From Candidatus Avacholeplasma faecigallinarum (GTDB lineage Bacteria > Bacillota_I > Bacilli_A > Acholeplasmatales > Anaeroplasmataceae), in the NCBI GenBank assembly GCA_018715825.1, contig DVKU01000040.1, forward strand, positions 1 to 6,415: a stretch of DNA of 6,415 nt, written 5' to 3'. A model generated the notes under the pieces. It made no database searches. It had not been told where the DNA came from and worked only from the letters and a program-made list of their open reading frames with translations. Shown piece after piece: positions 1-5,880 of this stretch (positions are counted from its first letter, which is position 1; each line of letters begins with the position of its first letter). The position numbers and the translations under genes are program-made.

Positions 1-89
1 TTTATCAATCAACTGAGGAAGAAGACAAATATAGCTTTGTGTTTATATTAAAAAAGTTAGAGTCAATAGGTGAATTTAAGGAAGTATAA
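1..89 (+). CDS. 3' end of a probable YqfD-family (sporulation) gene, partial
   Basis: An open frame enters from the left edge (codons from base 3) and stops at TAA 87-89, giving about 28 C-terminal residues that end in KKLESIGEFKEV. The charged stretch followed by alternating hydrophobic residues and an 'E-x-I-G' pattern resembles the extreme C-terminus of YqfD, a membrane protein linked to sporulation. In Bacillus subtilis yqfD lies directly upstream of phoL, the phoH homologue, and the order here is the same. The stop is 14 bases before the phoH start, so the two are probably co-transcribed. The other two forward frames close sooner. The fragment is too short for a firm family call; the gene assignment rests mainly on synteny. 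Confidence 0.45.
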   Translation, partial: YQSTEEEDKYSFVFILKKLESIGEFKEV

Positions 90-103
90 TGGAGGTATGA
101 TTA

Positions 104-1060
104 ATGAAGTTAAAAACGAAAATAGAAAATATTAATGATATGAAAAATATTAGTGGTAGTCATAATTCTAACCTAAAGGTTTTAGAGGAAAAATTTGAAT
201 GCTCAATTGATATTCATGGTGAAAGTATTTTATGTAGCTGTGATGATGAATTAACTTGTGATACCCTAGATAAAATTTTTACTTTATTAGTTAAAATGTC
301 TCAATTATCATTTAATATTACATCACGAGATATCGTTTATGTATGTAATATCGTATTAAATTCTTTGGAAGGAGAATATTTAAAGTTTTTACAAAATCGT
401 AAGGCAATAGGGCATTCCTTTCATAATAAGCCGATTTATGCTAAGACCTTAAAGCAACAAGACTATATTGACCTTTTAGATAAAAAGGATTTAATTTTTT
501 CAATTGGAGCGGCTGGAACAGGAAAAACCTATTTAGCAGTCTGTTATGCAGTGACTCAACTAAAAAAGGGAAATATTGATAAAATTATTTTAACAAGACC
601 AGCTGTAGAGGCTGGAGAGTCATTAGGATTTTTACCAGGTGATTTAAAGGAAAAGGTTGATCCATATTTACGACCTTTATATGATGCATTATATGATATG
701 CTAGGTGTAGAAGCCGTTTCACAATTAATTGAAAAGCAGGTAATTGAAATTGCCCCACTAGCTTATATGCGTGGACGAACCTTAGAAAATGCTTTTATTA
801 TTTTAGATGAGGCTCAAAATGCGACTATAGATCAGCTTAAAATGTTTTTAACTCGTCTTGGCTTTAATTCAAAAATGATAGTGACAGGTGATATTTCACA
901 GGTTGATTTACCAAATTCAAAGCGTTCAGGTCTTAAGGTAAGCGCTAATCTATTAAAAGGGTTACCTGAGGTTGGTTATATTGTTTTTGATCGCTTTGAT
1001 GTTGTACGCCATCCACTTGTTGCTAAGATTATTGAAAAGTTTGAAAAACTAGAAAATTAA
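104..1060 (+). CDS. phoH: PhoH-family ATPase (PhoH/PhoL-like)
   Basis: A 318-residue cytoplasmic P-loop ATPase of the PhoH family, related to the N-terminal half of superfamily I helicases. Its role is thought to lie in RNA metabolism or ribosome biogenesis but is not well defined. Residues about 15-75 form the small KH-like N-terminal region typical of the family. Walker A GAAGTGKT is at 135-142, the TRPAVEAGE and LGFLPGDL blocks at 164-181, MRGRT at 222-226, Walker B LDEAQ at 234-238, a TGD sensor motif at 261-263 and the family signature DVVRHPLV at 299-306. All key residues are present and the length is normal. The start is fixed by a strong GGAGGT at 91-96, seven bases before the ATG. 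It follows the YqfD-like frame closely and ends at a strong terminator, so the usual next gene, ybeY, does not follow. Confidence 0.95.
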   Translation: MKLKTKIENINDMKNISGSHNSNLKVLEEKFECSIDIHGESILCSCDDELTCDTLDKIFTLLVKMSQLSFNITSRDIVYVCNIVLNSLEGEYLKFLQNRKAIGHSFHNKPIYAKTLKQQDYIDLLDKKDLIFSIGAAGTGKTYLAVCYAVTQLKKGNIDKIILTRPAVEAGESLGFLPGDLKEKVDPYLRPLYDALYDMLGVEAVSQLIEKQVIEIAPLAYMRGRTLENAFIILDEAQNATIDQLKMFLTRLGFNSKMIVTGDISQVDLPNSKRSGLKVSANLLKGLPEVGYIVFDRFDVVRHPLVAKIIEKFEKLEN

Positions 1061-1075
1061 ATAATTTTAGATATG

Positions 1076-1112
1076 AAAAAGACATGACCATTGATTTTAG
1101 TCATGTCTTTTT
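1076..1112. terminator. bidirectional intrinsic terminator between phoH and the malic enzyme gene
   Basis: A perfect 13-bp inverted repeat (arms 1076-1088 and 1100-1112, core GACATGAC/GTCATGTC, 11-base loop) is bordered by five A on the left arm and five T on the right arm, so it has the hairpin-plus-U-tract form on both strands. It lies 15 bases after the phoH stop and 26 bases after the malic enzyme stop on the other strand. It therefore probably ends both convergent transcripts. Confidence 0.9.
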
Positions 1113-1138
1113 ATACTTTGGAAATATTGAATCAACCT

Positions 1139-2332
1139 TTAAATATTTTTAATTTTGGCAACATTTGTTTTAATAGCAGCCTCTGCAACTGCTTCCATAA
1201 CACTAGGGACAACTCTTTTATCAAAGGCAGAAGGAACAATATAATCACATGATAATTCATCATCAGCAATTATATTAGCAATTGCATAGCTAGCTGCAAG
1301 CTTCATTTCCTCATTAATCTTAGAAGCTCTTACCTTTAATGCACCTTTAAAAATACCTGGGAAGGCTAAAACATTATTGATTTGATTTGGGAAATCTGAT
1401 CTACCTGAACCTACTATGTAAGCTCCAGCTTCCTTGGCATCATTATATGATATTTCGGGAGTTGGATTTGCCATAGCAAAAATAATAGGATTTTTATTCA
1501 TGGATTTTACCATTTCCTTTGTTACTAGATTGGCTGCAGATACTCCAACAAAGGCATCAGCGCCCTTCATAATAGAAGCAAGGGTGTTATCATGATTCTT
1601 TGGAGTATCAAAAATGTTTTGATCTATCAATTCTTTTATTAAAAAGTCATAAGAATCATATTTTGCTTTATCAACAACACCTGTTATATTATAAGCATTT
1701 ATTTCCTTAACTCCTATCTTTTTAAGCATTTTGGCAACCATTGAGCCAGCAGCTCCAGTGCCTGATAGAACAACACGCATTTCAGATAGTTTTTTCTTAG
1801 TAAATCTTTCAATATTTAAAAAAGCGGCAGCAACTATAATTGAAGTACCATGTTGGTCATCATGAAAAACTGGTATATCTAATTCCTCAATCAAACGTCT
1901 TTCAATTGTTACACATCTAGGTGCAGAAATATCCTCTAAATTAATTGCTCCTAGGGTTGGAGCTAGGTATTTACAGGTTTTGATAATTTCTTCGGTATCT
2001 TGAGTATCTAAGCACAAAGGAATTGAATCTATTCCAGCTAATTCTTTTAATAATATTGATTTTCCTTCCATAACTGGTATAGCAGCATAAGGACCGATGT
2101 TTCCTAATCCTAAGACAGCTGAACCATCTGTAATTACAGCTACCATATTGGCCTTTGATGTATACTCATAGGCCAAATCCTTATCTTGCTCTATCTCTTT
2201 GCAGGCATAGGCAACTCCTGGTGTATAGGCTAATGATAGGTCTTGTAAATTTTTAATTCTAACCTTTGATTTAATTTCTAGCTTTCCATGATTTTCCTTG
2301 TGAAGCTTTAAAGCTTGTTCTTTTAAATTCAT
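1139..2332 (-). CDS. Malic enzyme (malate dehydrogenase, oxaloacetate-decarboxylating), short form
   Basis: A 397-residue cytoplasmic enzyme that oxidatively decarboxylates malate to pyruvate and CO2 with NAD(P)+, or runs in reverse. The N-terminal malic domain carries YTPGV (36-40), TDGSAVLGLGNIGP (68-81), the MEGK catalytic lysine region (K91), the metal ligands in LED (132-134) and HDDQHGT (157-163). The NAD-binding domain has a GTGAAG dinucleotide loop (191-196), ANPTPE (288-293) and SDFPNQINN (312-320). The length fits the short bacterial form without a phosphotransacetylase tail. At the end of the second strand of the Rossmann fold, where most relatives have Asp (C-D-x-x-G), this protein has Asn215, which may affect NAD versus NADP choice. 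The gene is the last of the fumA-fumB operon. Its Shine-Dalgarno GGGGGA lies within the last codons of fumB, two bases separate the fumB stop from this ATG, and the convergent terminator follows it. Confidence 0.95.
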   Translation of the reverse strand: MNLKEQALKLHKENHGKLEIKSKVRIKNLQDLSLAYTPGVAYACKEIEQDKDLAYEYTSKANMVAVITDGSAVLGLGNIGPYAAIPVMEGKSILLKELAGIDSIPLCLDTQDTEEIIKTCKYLAPTLGAINLEDISAPRCVTIERRLIEELDIPVFHDDQHGTSIIVAAAFLNIERFTKKKLSEMRVVLSGTGAAGSMVAKMLKKIGVKEINAYNITGVVDKAKYDSYDFLIKELIDQNIFDTPKNHDNTLASIMKGADAFVGVSAANLVTKEMVKSMNKNPIIFAMANPTPEISYNDAKEAGAYIVGSGRSDFPNQINNVLAFPGIFKGALKVRASKINEEMKLAASYAIANIIADDELSCDYIVPSAFDKRVVPSVMEAVAEAAIKTNVAKIKNI

Positions 2333-2334
2333 TT

Positions 2335-2859
2335 TTATTTTCCCCCAAAAATATTATTATTATAATAATCGATTGCACAAATCATTGTGAAATCCTTAAC
2401 CTCAAGTCGTTTAATAGATTCAGGACCTAAATCTAAAAAGGCAACTTCCTCAGCTTTTGTAACAGCTTTTGATAATAAAGCCCCACATCCACCTGTTGTT
2501 ATAAAGTATAATATATGATTGTCCATATAAAATTGTGTACATGCGTCACTTCTAGGTCCTTTGCCAATTGTAGCAGTAACATTTAGATCCTTCATCATTT
2601 GCATAAATCCATCCATTCTAGAAGAAGTAGTTGGGCCGATTGAACCTATTACCTTTCCAGGCTTAGTAGGAGTAGGTCCAGCATAATAGATAAAGGCATC
2701 TTTAAAATCAATTGGTAAAGGCTCATTATTTTGTAGCATTTTTTGTAGTCTCATATGAGCAGCATCTCTAGCAGTATAGATGACGCCACTAAATGAAACA
2801 ATGTCGCCAGCTTTTAGCTTTGTTAAAAGGTGCTTATCCTTTGGATAATGTATAATCAT
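2335..2859 (-). CDS. fumB: Class I fumarate hydratase, beta subunit
   Basis: A 174-residue protein equal to the C-terminal domain of class I (iron-sulfur) fumarases (TtdB/FumA C-terminal family). With the alpha subunit encoded just upstream it reversibly hydrates fumarate to malate in the cytoplasm. Motifs seen are GDIVSFSG (18-25), TARDAAH (29-35), YYAGPTPTKPGKVIGSIGPTTSSRMD split over 58-83, IGKG (98-101) and a GGCGAL turn (123-128). Arg31, Thr77, Thr78, Arg81 and Lys100 match, by motif and spacing, the substrate-binding residues I recall from the Leishmania major enzyme (R421, T467, T468, R471, K491), so the subunit looks active. TtdB, the tartrate dehydratase subunit, is the main alternative. 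The ATG overlaps the fumA stop as ATGA, and its AAGGTGGTG site lies inside fumA, which points to translational coupling. The symbol denotes the beta subunit, not E. coli FumB. Confidence 0.92.
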   Translation of the reverse strand: MIIHYPKDKHLLTKLKAGDIVSFSGVIYTARDAAHMRLQKMLQNNEPLPIDFKDAFIYYAGPTPTKPGKVIGSIGPTTSSRMDGFMQMMKDLNVTATIGKGPRSDACTQFYMDNHILYFITTGGCGALLSKAVTKAEEVAFLDLGPESIKRLEVKDFTMICAIDYYNNNIFGGK

Positions 2860-3692
2860 AAAATCACCACCTTATGTATAGAAGCATGACACTGCAAGTT
2901 AACGGCAACTGGCAATGATGCGATATGGCAAGGAAAAAGATTAACCTTAACAGCTAAACAGGTTGTTTTTCCGTGTAATCCCATTGGACCAATATCTAGA
3001 TTATTAATTTCTTCAAAAAGTTCATGTTCTAATTTTTTAGCATCTAAATCTTCTGATTCATCGTCGATAGGCCTTGTCAAAGCTTCTTTAGCAATAAGAG
3101 CTGATTTTTCTAAATCTCCTCCTATACCTACCCCAACAACTAGTGGTGGGCAAGCTCTACCTCCAGCTTCTACGATAGTATCAATAACAAATTTTTTAAT
3201 TCCATTAATACCATCAGCTGGAACGAGCATTTTAACCCTGCTCATATTTTCACTTCCAGCACCTTTTGGACAAACTGTTATTTTTAGCTTGTCACCAAGT
3301 GTATGCTTTATGTGTATGATTGCAGGTGTATTATCTTGTGTATTAATACGATTTAATGGTGATTTTACAACACTTTTTCTTAAATAGCCATTAATATAGC
3401 CCTCTTTAACACCATTATTGATAGCTTCATAAATATCGCCATTAATAAAAACCTCATTACCAATTTCTACAAAGACAATAGTTATGCCAGTGTCTTGACA
3501 CATTGGTATATTCTCTTTAAAAGCTAATTCATCATTTAAAATAATTTGTTGTAAAATGCTTTTAGCTAATCCATTTTCATTATTAAAAGCCTTTTTTAAG
3601 CAATTAAAAACATCCTCTTCTATATAAGTAGCAGCCTCAATACAAAGCCTAGCTACCTCAGCTGTTATGATTTTAGTTTCTATAGTTTTCAT
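2856..3692 (-). CDS. fumA: Class I fumarate hydratase, alpha subunit ([4Fe-4S])
   Basis: A 278-residue protein matching the N-terminal, cluster-binding half of class I fumarases (TtdA/FumA N-terminal family). The three expected [4Fe-4S] cysteines are Cys65 in MCQDTG, Cys181 in CPPLVVG and Cys268 in NLQCHA. Substrate-site residues Gln66, Asp67, Arg105 and His256 fall at the spacing known for the single-chain enzymes. The KGAGSENMS block (143-151) and HIASLPVAVN (256-265) are also typical. The common Arg after QCHA is Ile272 here. The cluster is normally oxygen-labile, which suggests an anaerobic host. The first gene of the operon, it starts at an ATG preceded by GAGG (3701-3704) with eight bases between, and ends in TGA overlapping the fumB start. 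An L(+)-tartrate dehydratase is the main alternative, but the adjacent malic enzyme favours fumarase. Confidence 0.92.
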   Translation of the reverse strand: MKTIETKIITAEVARLCIEAATYIEEDVFNCLKKAFNNENGLAKSILQQIILNDELAFKENIPMCQDTGITIVFVEIGNEVFINGDIYEAINNGVKEGYINGYLRKSVVKSPLNRINTQDNTPAIIHIKHTLGDKLKITVCPKGAGSENMSRVKMLVPADGINGIKKFVIDTIVEAGGRACPPLVVGVGIGGDLEKSALIAKEALTRPIDDESEDLDAKKLEHELFEEINNLDIGPMGLHGKTTCLAVKVNLFPCHIASLPVAVNLQCHASIHKVVIL

Positions 3693-3711
3693 TTTATATA
3701 CCTCAAGCCCT

Positions 3712-3740
3712 ATTATACAATAAAAATTGAATAATAAATA
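3712..3740 (-). promoter_or_regulatory. putative promoter of the fumA-fumB-malic enzyme operon
   Basis: Read on the minus strand, a perfect TATAAT -10 lies at 3717-3712. With a 17-base spacer the -35 would be TATTTA at 3740-3735, a poor match. Transcription would start near 3705, leaving only about a dozen bases before the ATG with the GAGG site at the very 5' end. No other good -10 is seen between fumA and the divergent cysE gene, but the weak -35 limits confidence. Confidence 0.45.
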
Positions 3741-3751
3741 TACTTTTCTTG

Positions 3752-3780
3752 TTTAAAAATGAAATAAAATGACATATAAT
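3752..3780 (+). promoter_or_regulatory. putative promoter of cysE and the esterase gene
   Basis: A perfect TATAAT lies at 3775-3780, with a weak -35 TTTAAA at 3752-3757 (17-base spacer). Transcription would begin near 3787, just before the AAGGAG site at 3790-3795. A second TATAAT at 3784-3789 would start transcription at or after the ribosome binding site, so it is less useful. No T-box or other long leader precedes the gene. Confidence 0.4.
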
Positions 3781-3789
3781 AGTTATAAT

Positions 3790-3795
3790 AAGGAG
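3790..3795 (+). promoter_or_regulatory. ribosome binding site that decides the cysE start
   Basis: AAGGAG stands nine bases before ATG 3805. The earlier in-frame ATG at 3769 has no such site upstream, would place both TATAAT boxes inside the coding region, and would add twelve residues not typical of the family. ATG 3805 is therefore taken as the start. Confidence 0.85.
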
Positions 3796-3804
3796 AGAAT
3801 TAGT

Positions 3805-4629
3805 ATGAATGATATTGTTAAGCAATGGCTTATTGATAAAAGAAAACAACCAATAAGCAATGATGTTATTTCTATGGAAGATATAATTTTATTTTTAGCA
3901 CATGTAAAAGCTATATTGTTTCCAGGCTTTGTAGAAAGTGTCGATGCTGAAGATGATTATTTTATAAATCTTTTAAATACGATTAAACTAGAATTATCTA
4001 ATTTATTAGATGTGGTTTCTAAAATTGAAAATATGACATTTGATAATGACAAGATAATTAATAATTTTATTGACCAATTACCTTTAGTTGAACAGACCTT
4101 AAGGACTGATATTGAAGCGTTATATGCTGGTGATCCAGCTGCATCAAGTACAACTGAAATTATTTTATGCTATCCGGGACTTACGGCTATATTTACTTAT
4201 CGTATAGCAAATATCTTATATAAGTTGATGGTGCCAATTTTGCCTAGAGCTTTATCAGAATATGCTCATAGTAAAACTGGTATAGATATTCATCCTGGTG
4301 CTACGATTGGAAAGTATTTTTTTATAGATCATGGAACAGGAATAGTTATTGGTCAAACATGTGAAATAGGTGAGCATGTTAAAATATATCAAGGTGTTAC
4401 TTTAGGAGCTTTGTCATTAAGGGCAGGGCAAAAACTTAAAGGTAGTAAGCGTCATCCTACAATTAAGGATAATGTTACCATTTATTCAGGAGCATCAATA
4501 TTTGGAGGTGAAACTATAATAGGTAATAATACAACTATAGGAAGTAATGCTTTTATTACTTCCAGTATAGAAGATGATATGGTCGTAACAATTCAAGGCC
4601 AAAAAAAGAAGCATAAGCCAAAGGAGTAA
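3805..4629 (+). CDS. cysE: Serine O-acetyltransferase (CysE/EpsC type)
   Basis: A 274-residue cytoplasmic enzyme that makes O-acetylserine from serine and acetyl-CoA, the first step of cysteine synthesis. An alpha-helical N-terminal region (about 1-135) contains TDIEALYAGDPA (101-112) and YPGLTAIFTYRIA (123-135). A left-handed beta-helix of hexapeptide repeats follows (about 160-260), with DIHPGATIG (161-169), IDHGTG (174-179), IYQGVTLGA (194-202) and KRHPTI (215-220). Asp110, Asp161, Asp175 and His176 correspond to E. coli D92, D143, D157 and H158, the serine-binding and catalytic residues. The loop before KRHP is longer than in E. coli CysE, as in the EpsC-like branch. The C-terminus is a basic tail ending KPKE with no terminal Ile, the residue through which classic CysE docks into CysK, so a standard cysteine synthase complex may not form. 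The esterase gene follows five bases after the stop. Confidence 0.93.
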   Translation: MNDIVKQWLIDKRKQPISNDVISMEDIILFLAHVKAILFPGFVESVDAEDDYFINLLNTIKLELSNLLDVVSKIENMTFDNDKIINNFIDQLPLVEQTLRTDIEALYAGDPAASSTTEIILCYPGLTAIFTYRIANILYKLMVPILPRALSEYAHSKTGIDIHPGATIGKYFFIDHGTGIVIGQTCEIGEHVKIYQGVTLGALSLRAGQKLKGSKRHPTIKDNVTIYSGASIFGGETIIGNNTTIGSNAFITSSIEDDMVVTIQGQKKKHKPKE

Positions 4630-4634
4630 ATATT

Positions 4635-5393
4635 ATGAAGGTTGAGTATTATAAAGAGTATAGCTATAATTTAAATAGGGATATGGAATTTAAGGTATAT
4701 GGTCATGCTGGAAAACCATGTATTGCCTTTCCATGTCAAAACGGTAGATTCTATGATTATGAAAATAGAGGTATAATTGAATCGATGCGTTGGTATATCG
4801 ATCAGGGTAGAATCCAAGTTTTTTGTGTTGATTCTGTAGATATTGATACTTGGAGTGCAGAATGGAAAAATCCTTATGACCGTATGCAATATCAAGAGGC
4901 CTATTATCGTTATATTGTAGAGGAATTTGTTCACCGTGTTTATGAAATAAATACCTATGGTAATGGTGGCGGTGTAGCTAGTGGTATATTAGTATATGGA
5001 TGTTCAATGGGAGCATATCACGCCATGAATTTTTTTGTACGTAAGCCAGATATTTTTGATGCCGTATTAGCTTTGTCAGGTATATATCATAGTGGCTTTT
5101 TTGTAAAAAATTATTCTGATGAGCTAACATTTTTAAATTCGCCTCTTGATTCTTTAAAATCTATGGATAATAATCATCCTTTTGTCGATATTTATAGAAG
5201 AAATAGAATTATCGTTTGTGTTGGTCAGGGTAGTTGGGAAGAGGAATGCCTAGCTGATACAAGGGAATTAAACGCTCAAATGAAACGCTTAAATATTCCT
5301 GCTTGGTTTGATTATTGGGGATATGATAAGCCTCATGATTGGCCAAGTTGGCTTGAACAGACACCTCACTTTTTATATCATATTTTAGATTAA
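4635..5393 (+). CDS. Alpha/beta-hydrolase, esterase-like protein
   Basis: A 252-residue protein without a signal peptide or membrane segment, so probably cytoplasmic. It looks like the small bacterial 'esterase family protein' group (COG4947/PF00756-like): an aromatic-rich start, an AFPCQNGRFYDYE segment (31-43), the nucleophile elbow GCSMGA with Ser124 (122-127), LALSGIYH (145-152), the VGQGSWEEE segment (196-204) where the acid residue is expected, and WGYDKPHDWPSW (228-239) with His234 as the likely catalytic base. A Ser-His-acid triad is thus visible; the acid (Asp or Glu near 202-208) is a guess. The natural substrate is unknown. Its AAGGAG site (4621-4626) overlaps the last codons of cysE and the gap is five bases, so the two genes are almost certainly co-transcribed and perhaps coupled. 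It ends at the hairpin at 5399-5434. Confidence 0.85.
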   Translation: MKVEYYKEYSYNLNRDMEFKVYGHAGKPCIAFPCQNGRFYDYENRGIIESMRWYIDQGRIQVFCVDSVDIDTWSAEWKNPYDRMQYQEAYYRYIVEEFVHRVYEINTYGNGGGVASGILVYGCSMGAYHAMNFFVRKPDIFDAVLALSGIYHSGFFVKNYSDELTFLNSPLDSLKSMDNNHPFVDIYRRNRIIVCVGQGSWEEECLADTRELNAQMKRLNIPAWFDYWGYDKPHDWPSWLEQTPHFLYHILD

Positions 5394-5398
5394 AAAAA

Positions 5399-5434
5399 CC
5401 TTCAGTACTAATTATCATAAATTAGCACTGAAGG
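5399..5434. terminator. convergent terminator between the esterase and zinc-ribbon genes
   Basis: Arms 5399-5413 and 5420-5434 form a 15-bp stem with a six-base loop. The only mispair is A5407 against C5426, which in minus-strand RNA becomes a permitted G-U pair. Seven A (5392-5398) precede the left arm, giving seven U after the stem in the minus-strand RNA. On the plus strand the stem is followed by CTTATTTTTATT, a less even U-tract. It serves both convergent genes but looks better for the minus-strand one. Confidence 0.88.
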
Positions 5435-5455
5435 CTTATTTTTATTAGAATTATA

Positions 5456-5758
5456 TTAATATAAACTATTTACAAGGCCAACAAACATAACAGCATAAAT
5501 AATGGTAAATATTATGCTTAGTATTACGCTAATTAAAGCACCAATACCAGCTTTTTTGGCATTTTTTGGTTTTGATTGGAACCAAACTAAAAATAATATT
5601 AATCCTACGATTGGTATTAAAAAACCAAGTACAGCCCAACCGATACTACCAGTATCATCTGATGGTTGAAATTGAGAATATGAATTTTGGTTAGCTCCAC
5701 AATTAGGACAATAGTTTGTTCCATCTGGAATTTCTTGGCCACACTTTTTACAATACAT
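5456..5758 (-). CDS. Zinc-ribbon membrane protein, copy 1 (function unknown)
   Basis: A 100-residue protein with an N-terminal zinc ribbon (Cys3, Cys6, Cys17, Cys20; MYCKKCG and YCPNCG), a short polar linker (21-37), then two hydrophobic segments at about 42-60 and 72-97 that should span the membrane, separated by a short basic loop with SKP and KNAKKAG. This zinc-ribbon plus two-helix layout is common in low-GC Gram-positives and has no established function. It is a paralogue of the next protein: in the block from SIGW to AGIGALI, 28 of 39 positions are identical in my hand alignment, and all four cysteines align. The start is supported by GGGGG (5766-5770) seven bases before the ATG. It has its own extended -10 promoter and ends at the convergent terminator. 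Confidence 0.85.
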   Translation of the reverse strand: MYCKKCGQEIPDGTNYCPNCGANQNSYSQFQPSDDTGSIGWAVLGFLIPIVGLILFLVWFQSKPKNAKKAGIGALISVILSIIFTIIYAVMFVGLVNSLY

Positions 5759-5797
5759 TTTTGTTCCCCCTTTTAAAAAGATGTAAATTCTATAAAA

Positions 5798-5826
5798 ATT
5801 ATATCATTTTATTTCTAATATAACAA
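5798..5826 (-). promoter_or_regulatory. extended -10 promoter of zinc-ribbon copy 1
   Basis: On the minus strand TTGTTA (5826-5821), a 17-base spacer and TATAAT (5803-5798) preceded by TGA form a good sigma-A promoter with a TGn extension. Transcription would start near 5791, giving a leader of roughly 30 bases. The -35 box touches a 16-bp palindrome at 5826-5841. Confidence 0.65.
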
Positions 5827-5841
5827 CTATTTATAAATAGT
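5826..5841. repeat. 16-bp perfect palindrome abutting a -35 box
   Basis: ACTATTTATAAATAGT reads the same on both strands and shares its first base with the -35 hexamer of the zinc-ribbon copy 1 promoter. It could be a repressor or activator site. All but two of its bases are A or T in very AT-rich DNA, so chance cannot be excluded. Confidence 0.4.
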
Positions 5842-5880
5842 ATATTTAATTTTTAAGCTTAAAATAAAAAATATTTATTT

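Noticed and set aside
2856..2859. Use of TGA as tryptophan (Mycoplasma code), considered because of the AT richness
   Set aside because: TGA ends fumA exactly at the fumB start in a classic ATGA overlap, and TGG is used for the conserved tryptophans in the esterase.
3769..3804. A longer serine acetyltransferase starting at ATG 3769
   Set aside because: No ribosome binding site precedes it, both TATAAT boxes would be coding, and a strong AAGGAG with good spacing precedes ATG 3805.
4671..4934. An 87-codon open frame on the minus strand inside the esterase gene
   Set aside because: It lies wholly within a well-supported gene on the other strand, with no recognisable domain.
5209..5418. A 69-codon open frame on the minus strand over the esterase end and terminator
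   Set aside because: Its first codons lie in the terminator hairpin and the rest is antisense to conserved esterase sequence, so it is a chance frame.
5840..5880. Terminator after zinc-ribbon copy 2 around the TTAAGCTTAA palindrome
   Set aside because: The inverted repeat is short, almost all A-T and has no loop, so a stable terminator hairpin is unlikely.
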